This document shows, piece by piece, positions 9,313 through 17,295 of a DNA stretch of 64,000 nt (its first letter is position 1; every line of letters starts with the position of its first letter). The notes under the pieces were generated by a model. The model saw nothing but the letters and a program-made list of their open reading frames with translations. It did no database searches and was not told where the DNA came from. Made by a program: the position numbers and the translations under genes. Location of the stretch: the NCBI RefSeq assembly GCF_022271435.1, contig NZ_JAFIQY010000027.1, positions 49,706 through 113,705 of the forward strand, written 5' to 3'. This DNA is from Streptomyces monomycini. GTDB lineage: Bacteria > Actinomycetota > Actinomycetes > Streptomycetales > Streptomycetaceae.

Positions 9313-10112
9313 GCGGGACGCCGGGGGAGGACGTGACGGAAGGGGACGTGGCGGGGGAGGACGTGTTCGGGGAGGACGTCGCGGCGGGGGCGCAGGCGGC
9401 GGTTCGTACGCCGGGCGCCGCGTACGCCGCGGACAGCCCGGATACCCCGGATACCCCGGATACCCCGGATACCCCGGATACCCCGGATACCCCGGATACC
9501 CCGGACGCCCCGGACCCCCGTACCGAAAGCCCCCGCCGAGGCCGCCCCCGCAGCGCGGCCGCCGACACCGCGATCATCGAAGCCGTACTGCGCATGATCG
9601 AGGACGGCGTCTCCATCGGGGAGCTGTCGATGGAGGGCATCGCGCGCGAGGCAGGCGTCGGCAAGGCCACCGTCTACCGGCGCTGGCCGGGCAAGAGCGC
9701 CCTGATGCTGGACGTGATGCGCTCGCTGGACACGGACGTGCCGCCGCCGGCCGGGGTGTCCGTACGCGACGACCTCGTGGGCATCATCGAGTTCCTGCGC
9801 ATCCGCGGCCTGGCCAAGCGCAACTCGGCGCTGCTGCGCACCGTCGTCACGCACGTCAAGGCGCAGCCCGCGCTCTGGCGGGAGTACCACGAGACGGTGG
9901 TACAGGCCCGCCGCGAGGTGCTGCTGTCCGTGCTGCGCCGCGGCAGGGAACGCGGCGAGGTGCGGACGGACCGGGACATCGACCTGCTCGCCGACCTCTT
10001 CGTCGGCCCGGTGCTGTCCCGGGCCGTGCTGCACGAGTGGGCGGACCTGCCGGAGGGGCTGGCCGAGGAGATCGTCGACACGGTGCTGGACGGCGTACGG
10101 CCGCGGGGCTGA
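9309..10112 (+). CDS. TetR-family regulator with a DTP-repeat N-terminal tail
   Basis: 267 residues; start overlaps the exporter stop (ATGA). The TetR helix-turn-helix lies at about 92-140 (GISMEGIAREAG-like: LSMEGIAREAGVGKATVYRR), followed by a helical ligand domain with the TetR C-terminal pattern. The first about 75 residues are unusual: acidic GED(V/F) units and then Asp-Thr-Pro repeated seven times, encoded by a 9-base tandem repeat. TetR proteins usually have short N-terminal tails, so this is a disordered extension. It probably represses the exporter in the same operon; the effector is likely an exporter substrate. Confidence 0.9.
   Translation: MSGTPGEDVTEGDVAGEDVFGEDVAAGAQAAVRTPGAAYAADSPDTPDTPDTPDTPDTPDTPDTPDAPDPRTESPRRGRPRSAAADTAIIEAVLRMIEDGVSIGELSMEGIAREAGVGKATVYRRWPGKSALMLDVMRSLDTDVPPPAGVSVRDDLVGIIEFLRIRGLAKRNSALLRTVVTHVKAQPALWREYHETVVQARREVLLSVLRRGRERGEVRTDRDIDLLADLFVGPVLSRAVLHEWADLPEGLAEEIVDTVLDGVRPRG
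9440..9511 (+). repeat. 9-base in-frame tandem repeat (GATACCCCG, 7 perfect copies plus variants)
   Basis: Encodes (Asp-Thr-Pro) units in the TetR N-terminal tail. The unit multiple of three means copy-number change keeps the frame. Confidence 0.9.
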
Positions 10113-10505
10113 CGTCCGGCCGGCGCCGCTCGTCGCCGGGCCGGTGCCGCCTGCCGTCCGGCCGGTGCCCGCCCGTGGCCCGTGGTCCGGAGAGCGTCCG
10201 AAGATCGTCCAGGGGCCGTCCGAAGATCGTCCGGATACCTTCCGAAGACGGTCGGAGAGATCCGGTCGTCAACCGCCCGACAGCAGCGCCCCATCGAGCG
10301 ACGAGCAGCCGCGGAAGGCACGTCACCTGACCGCTCCATGACGGGACTATGCCCGTTCTGTCACAGCCCCTGCCACGGCCCTCGCGGCAGGAACCCCGAG
10401 CCGTCAGCGCGCCGTCTCCACTTCTAAGAAAACGCATTACGGGCCATCGCCTAGGGTCGGAGACCACAGGTGGGGCGTACGGAGCACGGCAGTGAGGGCA
10501 GCGGC
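10113..10505. promoter_or_regulatory. Intergenic region with three 22-base-spaced direct repeats
   Basis: No gene recognised in these 393 bases. TCCGAAGA occurs at 10197, 10219 and 10241, exactly 22 bases apart; the first two are part of a 16-base repeat CGTCCGAAGATCGTCC. Repeats on one helix face are typical of PhoP- or SARP-like cooperative binding. A TAGGGT box at 10452-10457 may be the -10 element of the downstream gene. Confidence 0.45.
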
Positions 10506-11528
10506 ATGGCGCAGGCATACATGACGGAGTCGGGGCAGGGCCAAGACCCTGAGCGGGCCGCCTCCGGAACACGGCGCCTGCGCGACTGGTGGCGCCCGGA
10601 GGGCATGTGGCGGCGGGGCATCGTGCTCGCGGTCCTGGCGGTCCTGCTCGGGCTGCTGATGATCGTGCACGCGCACGTCCCCAACACCGTGGGCAACCTC
10701 GGCAGCCTGCTGGAGACGTTCCTGCCGTGGCTCGGCCTGCTCGGCGTCCCGGTGCTGCTGATCGCCGCCGTGCTGCGGCGTTCCACGACGGCGATCGTCG
10801 CGCTGCTGCTGCCCGCCGTCGTCTGGGTCAGCCTCTTCGGCGGACAGGTCACGGACAAGAAGGGCACCGGCGGCAACCTGACCGTCGCCACCCACAACGT
10901 GGACGCCGACAACCCCGATCCGGCGGGCACGGCCAGGGACATCGTGAAGTCCGGCGCGGACGTGGTGGCCCTGGAGGAGCTGACCGGCGACGCGCTGCCC
11001 ACGTACAAGGAAGGGCTGGCCAAGGCGTACCCGTACCGCACGGTGCAGGGCACGGTCGGGCTGTGGAGCAAGCACCCGATCTCCGACGCCGCGCCCGTGA
11101 ACATCAAGATGGGCTGGACCCGCGCGCTGCGCGCCACCGTCAAGGCGCCCGACGGTCGGCAGGTCGCCTTCTACGTCGCGCACCTGCCGTCGGTACGGGT
11201 CAAGCTCAACGCGGGGTTCACCGCCAACCAGCGCGACGACAGCGCGGCCGCCCTCGGCGAGGCGATCTCCAAGGAGCGCATCGGGCAGGTCATCCTGCTC
11301 GGCGACCTCAATGGCACGATGAACGACCGTTCGCTGGCCCCGGTCACCTCCCAGATGCGCTCGGCCCAGGGCGCGGCGGGCGACGGCTTCGGCTTCAGCT
11401 GGCCGGCCGGTTTCCCGATGGCGCGGATCGACCAGATCATGATGAAGGGGATCGACCCGGTGTCCTCCTGGTCGCTGCCCCGGACCGGTAGTGATCACCT
11501 TCCGCTCGCCGCCTCGGTCAAGATCTGA
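10506..11528 (+). CDS. Membrane-anchored endonuclease/exonuclease/phosphatase-family protein
   Basis: 340 residues from the ATG at 10506 (GAGGG lies 6 bases before it; an in-frame GTG at 10470 is the alternative). After a short cytoplasmic part there are about three transmembrane helices (IVLAVLAVLLGLLMIVHAHV and two more), then an extracytoplasmic EEP domain: THNVDADNP, the metal ligand VVALEEL, YRTVQGTVGLWSKHPI, the catalytic-type LLGDLNGTMND and the final GSDHLPLAASV. Such proteins hydrolyse phosphodiesters or phosphomonoesters of nucleic acids, phospholipids or sugars; the real substrate is not evident. Followed by a hairpin terminator candidate. Confidence 0.88.
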   Translation: MAQAYMTESGQGQDPERAASGTRRLRDWWRPEGMWRRGIVLAVLAVLLGLLMIVHAHVPNTVGNLGSLLETFLPWLGLLGVPVLLIAAVLRRSTTAIVALLLPAVVWVSLFGGQVTDKKGTGGNLTVATHNVDADNPDPAGTARDIVKSGADVVALEELTGDALPTYKEGLAKAYPYRTVQGTVGLWSKHPISDAAPVNIKMGWTRALRATVKAPDGRQVAFYVAHLPSVRVKLNAGFTANQRDDSAAALGEAISKERIGQVILLGDLNGTMNDRSLAPVTSQMRSAQGAAGDGFGFSWPAGFPMARIDQIMMKGIDPVSSWSLPRTGSDHLPLAASVKI

Positions 11529-11544
11529 CAAAGCCCGGACGGCC

Positions 11545-11592
11545 GCGGCGCCCCGGGCCGAGCAGGCAGTGCCCGCTAGGCCGGGGCGCCGC
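11545..11592 (+). terminator. Candidate terminator after the EEP gene
   Basis: Arms GCGGCGCCCCGG (11545-11556) and CCGGGGCGCCGC (11581-11592) are perfectly complementary, with a 24-base loop, 16 bases after the stop. No U-tract, as is common in Streptomyces. Confidence 0.45.
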
Positions 11593-11618
11593 GACCGTCC
11601 GTCGCCGCTCCTCCGTAA

Positions 11619-11680
11619 CATTCCGTTCTCCCGTCGGAATGAATGGGCTGAGAGACTTTGTTCCGTAGAAGAACTTACGG
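11619..11680. promoter_or_regulatory. Two dyads upstream of the DHA1 exporter
   Basis: CATTCCG-n9-CGGAATG (11619-11641) and CCGTA-n8-TACGG (11663-11680) lie 135-195 bases before the exporter start. These are candidate repressor sites; the region is otherwise empty of genes (11593-11814). Confidence 0.35.
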
Positions 11681-11814
11681 ACATCCAGCCGCGTACGCCG
11701 TACGGAACCCCCGGCGCCCCGGCGCGCCGCACGGACCGCTCCGGTGCTCCGGTGCCCAGCGCATCGCAGCACCACCGTGCTCGGGACCGTACGCACGTTT
11801 TCGAAAGGTCTCTC

Positions 11815-13035
11815 ATGCCCCTGGCGCTGCTCGCGCTGGCCGTCTCCGCCTTCGGCATCGGCACCACCGAGTTCGTGATGATGGGTTTGCTGCCCAATGT
11901 CGCGGACGATCTGGGTACGTCCGTGCCCACGGCCGGCTATCTCGTCTCCGCCTACGCCCTCGGCGTCGTCATCGGCGCCCCGCTGCTGACCGCCCTCGGG
12001 TCGCGCCTCCCGCGCAAGCGGATGCTCCTGCTGCTGATGGCCGTCTTCACCGTGGGCAACCTGGCCTCGGCGCTGGCGCCCAGCTTCGGCCTGCTGATCG
12101 CCGGCCGGCTGCTCGCCGGGCTCCCGCACGGCGCGTTCTTCGGCGTCGGCGCGGTGGTCGCCGCCCGGCTGGTCAAGGAAGGCCGGCAGGCCCGCGCGGT
12201 GGCCACCATGTTCCTCGGCCTGACCGTCGCCAACATCGTCGGCGTGCCCGCCGCGACCCTGCTCGGCCAGCACCTCGGCTGGCGCGCGACCTTCCTGGTC
12301 GTGGCCGCCATCGGCCTGGTCGCGATGGCCGCGCTGGCCCGCCTCGTGCCGCACATGCCGCGAGCGGAGCACGGCGGCGTGGCCCACGAGATCCGCGCCA
12401 TGGGCAACCGGCAGGTCGTCCTCGGCCTGGTCACCGCGGTCTTCGGCTTCGCCGGTGTGTTCGCCGTCTACAGCTACCTCGCCTCGATGATGACCGAGGT
12501 CTCCGGCTTCGCCGAGGGGTCCGTCCCGCTGGTCCTGGCGCTCTTCGGCGCCGGAATGACGCTGGGCGCGCTGGCCGCGGGCCCGCTGACCGACCGCGCG
12601 CTGCGGCCCACGCTGTACGGGGCGCTCGGCGCCCTCGCCGTGACCCTCGTGGTCTTCACCTACGCGGTGCACGTGCAGTGGGCGGCCCTGGTCTGCGTCG
12701 TCATCCTGGGCGCGGTCGGCTTCATGACCACCACCCCGTTGCAGATGCTGGTCATGAAGAAGGCGCAGCACGCGCCGACCCTGGCCTCGGCCTCCAACCA
12801 CTCGGCGTTCAACCTGGCCAACGCGGGCGGCGCCTGGGCCGGCGGCGTGGCCATCGCGGCGGGCTGGGGCTGGACCTCTCCGGCACTGGTCGGCGCGGTG
12901 CTGGCCGTCATCGGCCTGGGCATCGCGGTGACCGCCGGGCTGCTCGACCGCGGCGGCTCCGGGTCCTCGCGCATCGTCGCGAGCAGCGAGGACGCCGACG
13001 ACGTACCGGCGGAACTGCCGGACCGGGTGAACTGA
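11815..13035 (+). CDS. DHA1-family MFS exporter (AraJ/chloramphenicol-exporter type)
   Basis: 406 residues from the ATG at 11815, with GAAAGG 8 bases upstream; an upstream in-frame start at 11491 would add an Arg-rich leader without family similarity. About 12 transmembrane helices. The N-terminal motif GIGTTEFVMMGLLPNVADDL and the loop LGSRLPRKRMLLLLM are typical of the AraJ/CmlR/YdhP branch of DHA1 antiporters, which export chloramphenicol, sugars or arabinose analogues. Monocistronic, with a strong hairpin just after the stop; no regulator adjacent, though two dyads precede it. Confidence 0.9.
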   Translation: MPLALLALAVSAFGIGTTEFVMMGLLPNVADDLGTSVPTAGYLVSAYALGVVIGAPLLTALGSRLPRKRMLLLLMAVFTVGNLASALAPSFGLLIAGRLLAGLPHGAFFGVGAVVAARLVKEGRQARAVATMFLGLTVANIVGVPAATLLGQHLGWRATFLVVAAIGLVAMAALARLVPHMPRAEHGGVAHEIRAMGNRQVVLGLVTAVFGFAGVFAVYSYLASMMTEVSGFAEGSVPLVLALFGAGMTLGALAAGPLTDRALRPTLYGALGALAVTLVVFTYAVHVQWAALVCVVILGAVGFMTTTPLQMLVMKKAQHAPTLASASNHSAFNLANAGGAWAGGVAIAAGWGWTSPALVGAVLAVIGLGIAVTAGLLDRGGSGSSRIVASSEDADDVPAELPDRVN

Positions 13036-13060
13036 CCCGGCCCCGCCGGACCACCGCGAG

Positions 13061-13096
13061 AGCGGCCCCCGACCACGACTGTGGCCGGGGGCCGCT
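13061..13096 (+). terminator. Hairpin terminator after the DHA1 exporter
   Basis: AGCGGCCCCCGACCA pairs with TGGCCGGGGGCCGCT (one G:U-type mismatch) around a 6-base loop, followed by TCTG. Lies between convergent genes and may serve both. Confidence 0.75.
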
Positions 13097-13121
13097 TCTG
13101 TAGTTCCGGGGTGCGGGAGCG

Positions 13122-13658
13122 TCAGGCGGCAGGGGTTTCGGCGGTGGCGGTCAGGACCGCGCGGCCGAGGGTGTGACCGGACATGGTGAAGCCGAGAACG
13201 GCCGGGGTGGCATCGGCCGGGACGCCGACGGACTCGACGTCGAGGGCGTGCACCACGACGAAGTAGCGGTGCGGGCCGTGCCCGGCGGGCGGGGCGGCCC
13301 CTATGTAGCGGGCGGCGCGGGCGTCGTTGGGCAGCTGGTAGGCACCCTCGGGCAGGCCTGAGCCGGTGTCGTCGCCGGCGCCTTCGGGCAGCTCGGTGAC
13401 GGTGGCGGGGATGTCGGCGACCGCCCAGTGCCAGAACCCGGATCCGGTGGGGGCGTCGGGGTCGTAGACGGTGACGGCGTAGCTCTTGGTGCCTTCCGGG
13501 GCGCCGCTCCAGGTCAGCTGCGGGGAGAGGTCCTTCCCGCCGGGGACGCCGGAGGCGTGCTGCTCGGGCGCCCAGGCGGCGCCGTCGGTGACGGTGGTGC
13601 TCGTGACGGTGAAGGAAGCCGCCTCGGGGAGGCGGGCGAAGGGGTCGTTGGCGCGCAA
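13122..13658 (-). CDS. YbhB/YbcL-type (PEBP/Raf kinase inhibitor-like) protein
   Basis: 178 residues from a TTG at 13658, chosen because AAAGGA lies 8 bases upstream and because the region further upstream is a tandem repeat that cannot be conserved protein. PEBP signature: VYDPDAPTGSGFWHWAVADI and GPHRYFVVVHALD, which form the anion/ligand pocket. Members bind phosphorylated ligands or regulate proteases; the bacterial role is poorly known. No signal peptide, so cytoplasmic. It is divergent from the GntR-type gene at 13912, with which it shares a 250-base region full of repeats and dyads. Confidence 0.88.
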   Translation of the reverse strand: MRANDPFARLPEAASFTVTSTTVTDGAAWAPEQHASGVPGGKDLSPQLTWSGAPEGTKSYAVTVYDPDAPTGSGFWHWAVADIPATVTELPEGAGDDTGSGLPEGAYQLPNDARAARYIGAAPPAGHGPHRYFVVVHALDVESVGVPADATPAVLGFTMSGHTLGRAVLTATAETPAA

Positions 13659-13679
13659 CGCGTTGTTCCTTTCGGGCTG

Positions 13680-13800
13680 TGCTGAGGCTGAGCCGTACTG
13701 AAGTCGGGCCGTACCGAGGCCGGGCCGTACTGAGGCCGGGCCGAGGCCGAGCCGTATTGAACTCGGGCCGTATCGAAGTCGGGCCGTGTTGCAGGTGGTG
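13680..13800. repeat. Imperfect about 17-18-base tandem repeats upstream of the PEBP gene
   Basis: Units of the form CGGGCCGTA(C/T)TGA(A/G)G(T/C) recur six or seven times between the PEBP start and the GntR-type gene. Non-coding if the TTG start at 13658 is right. Confidence 0.6.
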
Positions 13801-13820
13801 GTCGGGGGCGGTGCGCCGCC

Positions 13821-13887
13821 GCCCGACCGTGAATCGATCGTGTGCTGCCCGACTGTGAATCGACCATAGCACCGATAATCGATTATC
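13821..13887. promoter_or_regulatory. Operator-like region of the GntR-type gene
   Basis: Direct repeats GCCCGAC(C/T)GTGAATCGA at 13821 and 13847 (26-base spacing) are followed by a perfect 14-base palindrome GATAATCGATTATC at 13874-13887, 24 bases before the regulator ATG. It is strikingly AT-rich for this genome. Likely autoregulatory site of the GntR-type protein and a shared divergent promoter. Confidence 0.6.
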
Positions 13888-13911
13888 CGATGTTTCATCT
13901 ATGATGAGTCC

Positions 13912-14610
13912 ATGAATCAATCGACTCCCGACCCGGTCGCGCCGGGCAAGCGGATGCTCTCCGAGCAGGTCTACGTCCACCTGCGGGACGCGATCATGCG
14001 CGGAGACCACGCCCCCGGTGACCCCCTCAAGCCGCAGGACCTCGCCAGGGAAATGAGCGTGAGCCTGGCCGTCGTCCGCGAAGCGCTCGTGCGGGTGGTC
14101 GGTGACGGCCTCGCCGACCGGCTGCCCAACCGCGGCTTCGCCGTCCCGGCCTTCTCCGACCGCCGCTGGCAGGAGATCGCGGAAGCTCGCCGGACCATCG
14201 AACCGGCGGTGCTGCGCCTGTCCGTCGAGCGCGGCGACCTCGACTGGGAGTCCCGCGTACGCGCCGCCCACCACCGGCTGGCCCGTACCCCGGCCTTCGT
14301 GCCCGAGGAGGGGGAGTACTACAGCGCCGCGTGGTCCGAGGCCCACCGGGTCTTCCACCGCACCCTGCTGGAAGGGTGCGACAACCCCGCCCTGCTGGAG
14401 ACCTTCGACCGGATGTGGACCGCGAGCGAACTGGCCCGCCGCTGGTCGGCGCACCGCAATCCCGGCCGGAACGGCGCCGAGGAACACCGGCGCCTGGAGG
14501 AGGCGGTACTGGCCCGCGACGCCGACACCGCCGCCGAGGTGCTGGCCCGGCACCTCACCCAGACCGCGGCCGGACTGACCGGCTGCCTCCACGACAGGCC
14601 TTCGGCATGA
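13912..14610 (+). CDS. GntR/FadR-type regulator with FCD domain
   Basis: 232 residues. The N-terminal winged helix (about 12-80) contains SEQVYVHLRDAIMRGDHAPG and the recognition helix VSLAVVREALVRV; the C-terminal FCD helical domain (about 95-215) has the family's aspartate/histidine-type metal or ligand positions (E-RRTIEP, HRVFHRTLL, EEHRRLEEAV). FCD proteins sense carboxylate metabolites. The stop overlaps the next start (ATGA), so it is co-transcribed with the SCO6745-like gene and may control it, itself and the divergent PEBP gene through the palindrome at 13874-13887. Confidence 0.88.
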   Translation: MNQSTPDPVAPGKRMLSEQVYVHLRDAIMRGDHAPGDPLKPQDLAREMSVSLAVVREALVRVVGDGLADRLPNRGFAVPAFSDRRWQEIAEARRTIEPAVLRLSVERGDLDWESRVRAAHHRLARTPAFVPEEGEYYSAAWSEAHRVFHRTLLEGCDNPALLETFDRMWTASELARRWSAHRNPGRNGAEEHRRLEEAVLARDADTAAEVLARHLTQTAAGLTGCLHDRPSA

Positions 14611-15470
14611 CCGCGTACGAGGCGAGCGCGGGCCGCCGATGCCACCACGCCATAGCCCCTCTGCACGTGTGCGGGTACTTCGCGCCGGAGCACCAGGACG
14701 AACTCGCCGCGCTCGGACTGGAACCCGGACCCATGACCTACTACGCGGGCCGGGCGGCCCCGCTCGGGACGGTCGACGCGGGCACCGTCACGGCGACGTT
14801 CTACAACTTCAGCCACGAGCACGTACGGCGGTACATCCCCGCCGCCTGGACGATCACCACCCCTGAGGCAGTGGTCGCGGCCCGGCAGCGCGGCATGGAC
14901 AAGGCGCTGCGGCGGCTGCTCGGCGAGGACGCCTGCACGTCGCACGACATGGCCGAAGCCGCCGAACTGGCGTTGCGCGCCACCGAGGCGTGCCGCCGCG
15001 AGGCGCGGCCGTTGTACGCCGCGAACGCCGGCCTTCCCGTGCCCGAGGAGCCGCACCTGGCCCTGTGGCACGCCGCGACGCTGCTGCGCGAGCACCGGGG
15101 CGACGGGCACCTCGCCGCCCTGGCGGTGGCCGGCCTGACCGGGATCGAGGCGCTGGTCCTGCACAACGCCACCGGCACGGCGCCGACATCGGCGCTCTTC
15201 ATGCGGACCCGCGGCTGGTCGGCCGAGCAGTGGGCCGCCGCCCGGGACGGGTTGCGCGAGCGTGGCCTGCTGGACGGGGCGGGGGACCTCACGGAGTCGG
15301 GCACGGCCCTGCGCGGGGAGGCGGAAGCCCTCACCGACCGCCTGGACGCGGCCCCGTACGACCACCTCGGCCCGGCCGCCACCGCGCGGCTGACCGAGTT
15401 GGCCGACGGTTTCGCCGGGATGCTGAGGGCCGCGGGCGCCTTCCCCGCGCACGCGTTCGGCAAGGGGTGA
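14607..15470 (+). CDS. SCO6745-family conserved protein
   Basis: 287 residues, start coupled to the GntR stop. From memory this matches the actinobacterial 'SCO6745 family': an all-helical protein beginning with a paired arrangement CHHAIAPLHVCGYFAPE and TFYNFSHEHVRRYIPAAW. The C-terminal half resembles a MarR-like helix-turn-helix (LFMRTRGWSAEQWAAA, DGLRERGLL, LTESG), so it could bind DNA or be a helical enzyme; function unknown. Its coupling to an FCD regulator suggests a role in the same metabolite response. Converges on the multicopper oxidase gene, with a strong hairpin between. Confidence 0.8.
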   Translation: MTAYEASAGRRCHHAIAPLHVCGYFAPEHQDELAALGLEPGPMTYYAGRAAPLGTVDAGTVTATFYNFSHEHVRRYIPAAWTITTPEAVVAARQRGMDKALRRLLGEDACTSHDMAEAAELALRATEACRREARPLYAANAGLPVPEEPHLALWHAATLLREHRGDGHLAALAVAGLTGIEALVLHNATGTAPTSALFMRTRGWSAEQWAAARDGLRERGLLDGAGDLTESGTALRGEAEALTDRLDAAPYDHLGPAATARLTELADGFAGMLRAAGAFPAHAFGKG

Positions 15471-15517
15471 GGCGCGAGGCTCAGGGGCGAGGCGTGAGCC
15501 CGCGGTGAGTGCGCGCG

Positions 15518-15550
15518 AGCGGGGCCGGCCGCCGGACGGCCGGCCCCGCT
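15518..15550. terminator. Bidirectional hairpin terminator between convergent genes
   Basis: Perfect 13-base arms AGCGGGGCCGGCC / GGCCGGCCCCGCT with a 7-base loop, between the stops at 15470 and 15561. Confidence 0.8.
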
Positions 15551-15560
15551 CCCGTACCGC

Positions 15561-17198
15561 CTACTTCCGGTACCCGAGGACCGTCATCATCCCGGACTCC
15601 GCGTGGTAGACGTTGTGGCAGTGCAGCATCCACAGGCCGGGGTTGTCCGCGTCGAGGTCGACGTCCAGCCGGCGGCCCGGCAGCACGATCGCGGTGTCCT
15701 TGCGCGGCCCGCCGTCCGGCAGCGCGAAGGCGTGTCCGTGCAGGTGCATCGGGTGCCACATGGTGGTGTTGTTGCGGAACGAGAGCCGTACGCGTTCCCC
15801 GGCCCGCACCGGGTAGCGCTGGTCCGGCGTGTACTTCTTGCCGTTGACGGCCCAGTCGTACTTCTCCATCGAGCCGGTGAGGTCGAACCGGAGGGTCCGG
15901 TCGGGCTTGCGCGCCGCCAGCCGCACCGGCCCGTCGGCCTTCAGCCGGTCGGCCGTCAGCAGCCGCCCGTCCAGTTCCTTCGGCCGTACGGACTCCTCGG
16001 GGGCCGCCCCGCCGCCGGTACGCAGCACGGCCAGCGCGGTCCGCTTCTTGCCCTCGGCGAGCGCGGTCAGCGGGAAGACGCCGTCCTTGACCGTGACCAC
16101 CACGTCGTAGCGCTCGCCCATGCCGAGCAGCAGGGCGTCCGTCGGGGCGTGGGTGACGGGGTAACCGTCGGTGTGCGTCACGGTCATGGTGTGGCCGCCG
16201 AGCGCGACGCGGTACGCGGTGTCGCCGCCCGCGTTGACCAAGCGGATGCGGACCCGGTCGCCGGGCCGCGCGCGGAAGGTCTGCGGATCCTGCGGCGTAC
16301 GGCCGTTGGCCAGGTGGTACGGGTGGTCCACGTCGCCCGCGTCGCCGCCCAGCAGCTTGCTGGTGGCGCCCATCAGCATGCGGGAGGGGCCGGCGGGGGA
16401 GGGCGCCGCGCGACCGCCCATGGAGTGCGCTCCATGATCCATCCCGCCGTGCTTCATCCCACCGTGGTCCATCCCACCGTGGCCCATCCCACCGTGGCCC
16501 ATTCCGCCGTGGTCCATGCCCTTGGACAGTTCGGCCAGCACCGCGTCCGGCGTGCTGCCGTCCACCCCGTCGACCCAGTCGTCCAGGACGACCACCCACT
16601 CCTTGTCGTAGGCGAGGGGCTCCTTCGGGTCCTCGACGATCAGTGGCGCGTACAGGCCGCGGTCCTGCTGCACGCCCGAGTGCGGGTGGAACCAGTACGT
16701 GCCCGGGTGGCTGACGGCGAAGCGGTACGTGAACGAGCCGCCCGCCTTCACGGGGCGCTGGGTCAGGTCCGGTACGCCGTCCATGTCGTTGCGCAGGGCC
16801 AGGCCGTGCCAGTGCAGGGAGGTGGCCTCGGGCAGATGGTTGGCGAGGGTCAGTTCCAGGGTGTCGCCCGCGGTGATCCGTACCTCCTTGCCGGGCAGGT
16901 CGTCCCCGTACGCCCAGCTGCCGACCGTACGGCCGCCCAGGTCGAGCCGGGCGGCGGTGGCGGTCAGCGCGACCTTCCGTACGGGGCCCGGGCCCCGCTT
17001 CGCCTCGGCGGCGGCCACTTCCGGGCCGTCGGGGGAGACGTAACCTTCCGGCGCCTCGGCCGGGTCGCCGGCGTGGCCCGAATGGCCGGCGTCCTTCGTG
17101 CCGTCCGTGCCGGAGCCCGACGAGCAGGCGGTGAGCAGGCCGCTGCCGGCGGCCGCGATGCCCGCGCCGAGCACGGCGCGGCGGGTGTGCGTACGCAT
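15561..17198 (-). CDS. Secreted multicopper oxidase, Tat lipoprotein, with His/Met-rich insert
   Basis: 545 residues. N-terminus has a twin-arginine motif (RRAVLG) and a lipobox LTAC with cysteine 25, so it is predicted to be Tat-exported and lipid-anchored outside. Three cupredoxin domains with type 1/2/3 copper ligands: LHWHG, FHPHSG, HPMHLHGH and the C-terminal HCHNVYHAESGM. These enzymes oxidise Cu(I) or phenolic substrates with O2, protecting against copper. Between domains, residues about 226-255 form a MDHGGM/MGHGGM repeat array able to bind copper, as in CueO/CopA methionine-rich segments. Lies 97 bases downstream of the His-rich membrane protein gene on the same strand and is probably in one copper operon with it. 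Confidence 0.93.
   Translation of the reverse strand: MRTHTRRAVLGAGIAAAGSGLLTACSSGSGTDGTKDAGHSGHAGDPAEAPEGYVSPDGPEVAAAEAKRGPGPVRKVALTATAARLDLGGRTVGSWAYGDDLPGKEVRITAGDTLELTLANHLPEATSLHWHGLALRNDMDGVPDLTQRPVKAGGSFTYRFAVSHPGTYWFHPHSGVQQDRGLYAPLIVEDPKEPLAYDKEWVVVLDDWVDGVDGSTPDAVLAELSKGMDHGGMGHGGMGHGGMDHGGMKHGGMDHGAHSMGGRAAPSPAGPSRMLMGATSKLLGGDAGDVDHPYHLANGRTPQDPQTFRARPGDRVRIRLVNAGGDTAYRVALGGHTMTVTHTDGYPVTHAPTDALLLGMGERYDVVVTVKDGVFPLTALAEGKKRTALAVLRTGGGAAPEESVRPKELDGRLLTADRLKADGPVRLAARKPDRTLRFDLTGSMEKYDWAVNGKKYTPDQRYPVRAGERVRLSFRNNTTMWHPMHLHGHAFALPDGGPRKDTAIVLPGRRLDVDLDADNPGLWMLHCHNVYHAESGMMTVLGYRK
16440..16520 (-). repeat. 15-base in-frame repeat encoding MDHGGM/MGHGGM units
   Basis: About six units of ATGG(A/G)CCACGGTGGG on the reverse strand. 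They code for a Met/His-rich, presumably copper-binding segment of the multicopper oxidase. Confidence 0.85.
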
Positions 17199-17295
17199 GG
17201 TGGAGAAACACCTCGTAAGGGTGGGAAACGGTTGCGGTGAGCGCGCGTGAGCCGGGCCGCGGACGCGCGCAGGCGTCGGCGGCCGGGCCGCGCGT

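Noticed and set aside
9440..9511. CRISPR-like regular repeats
   Set aside because: The units are 9 bases with no spacers and code for Asp-Thr-Pro, so it is a protein repeat. No CRISPR array is present in the window.
11491..11814. Longer N-terminus for the DHA1 exporter from the in-frame start at 11491
   Set aside because: The extension is Arg/Pro-rich and overlaps the previous gene; the family starts at the ATG 11815, which has a ribosome site.
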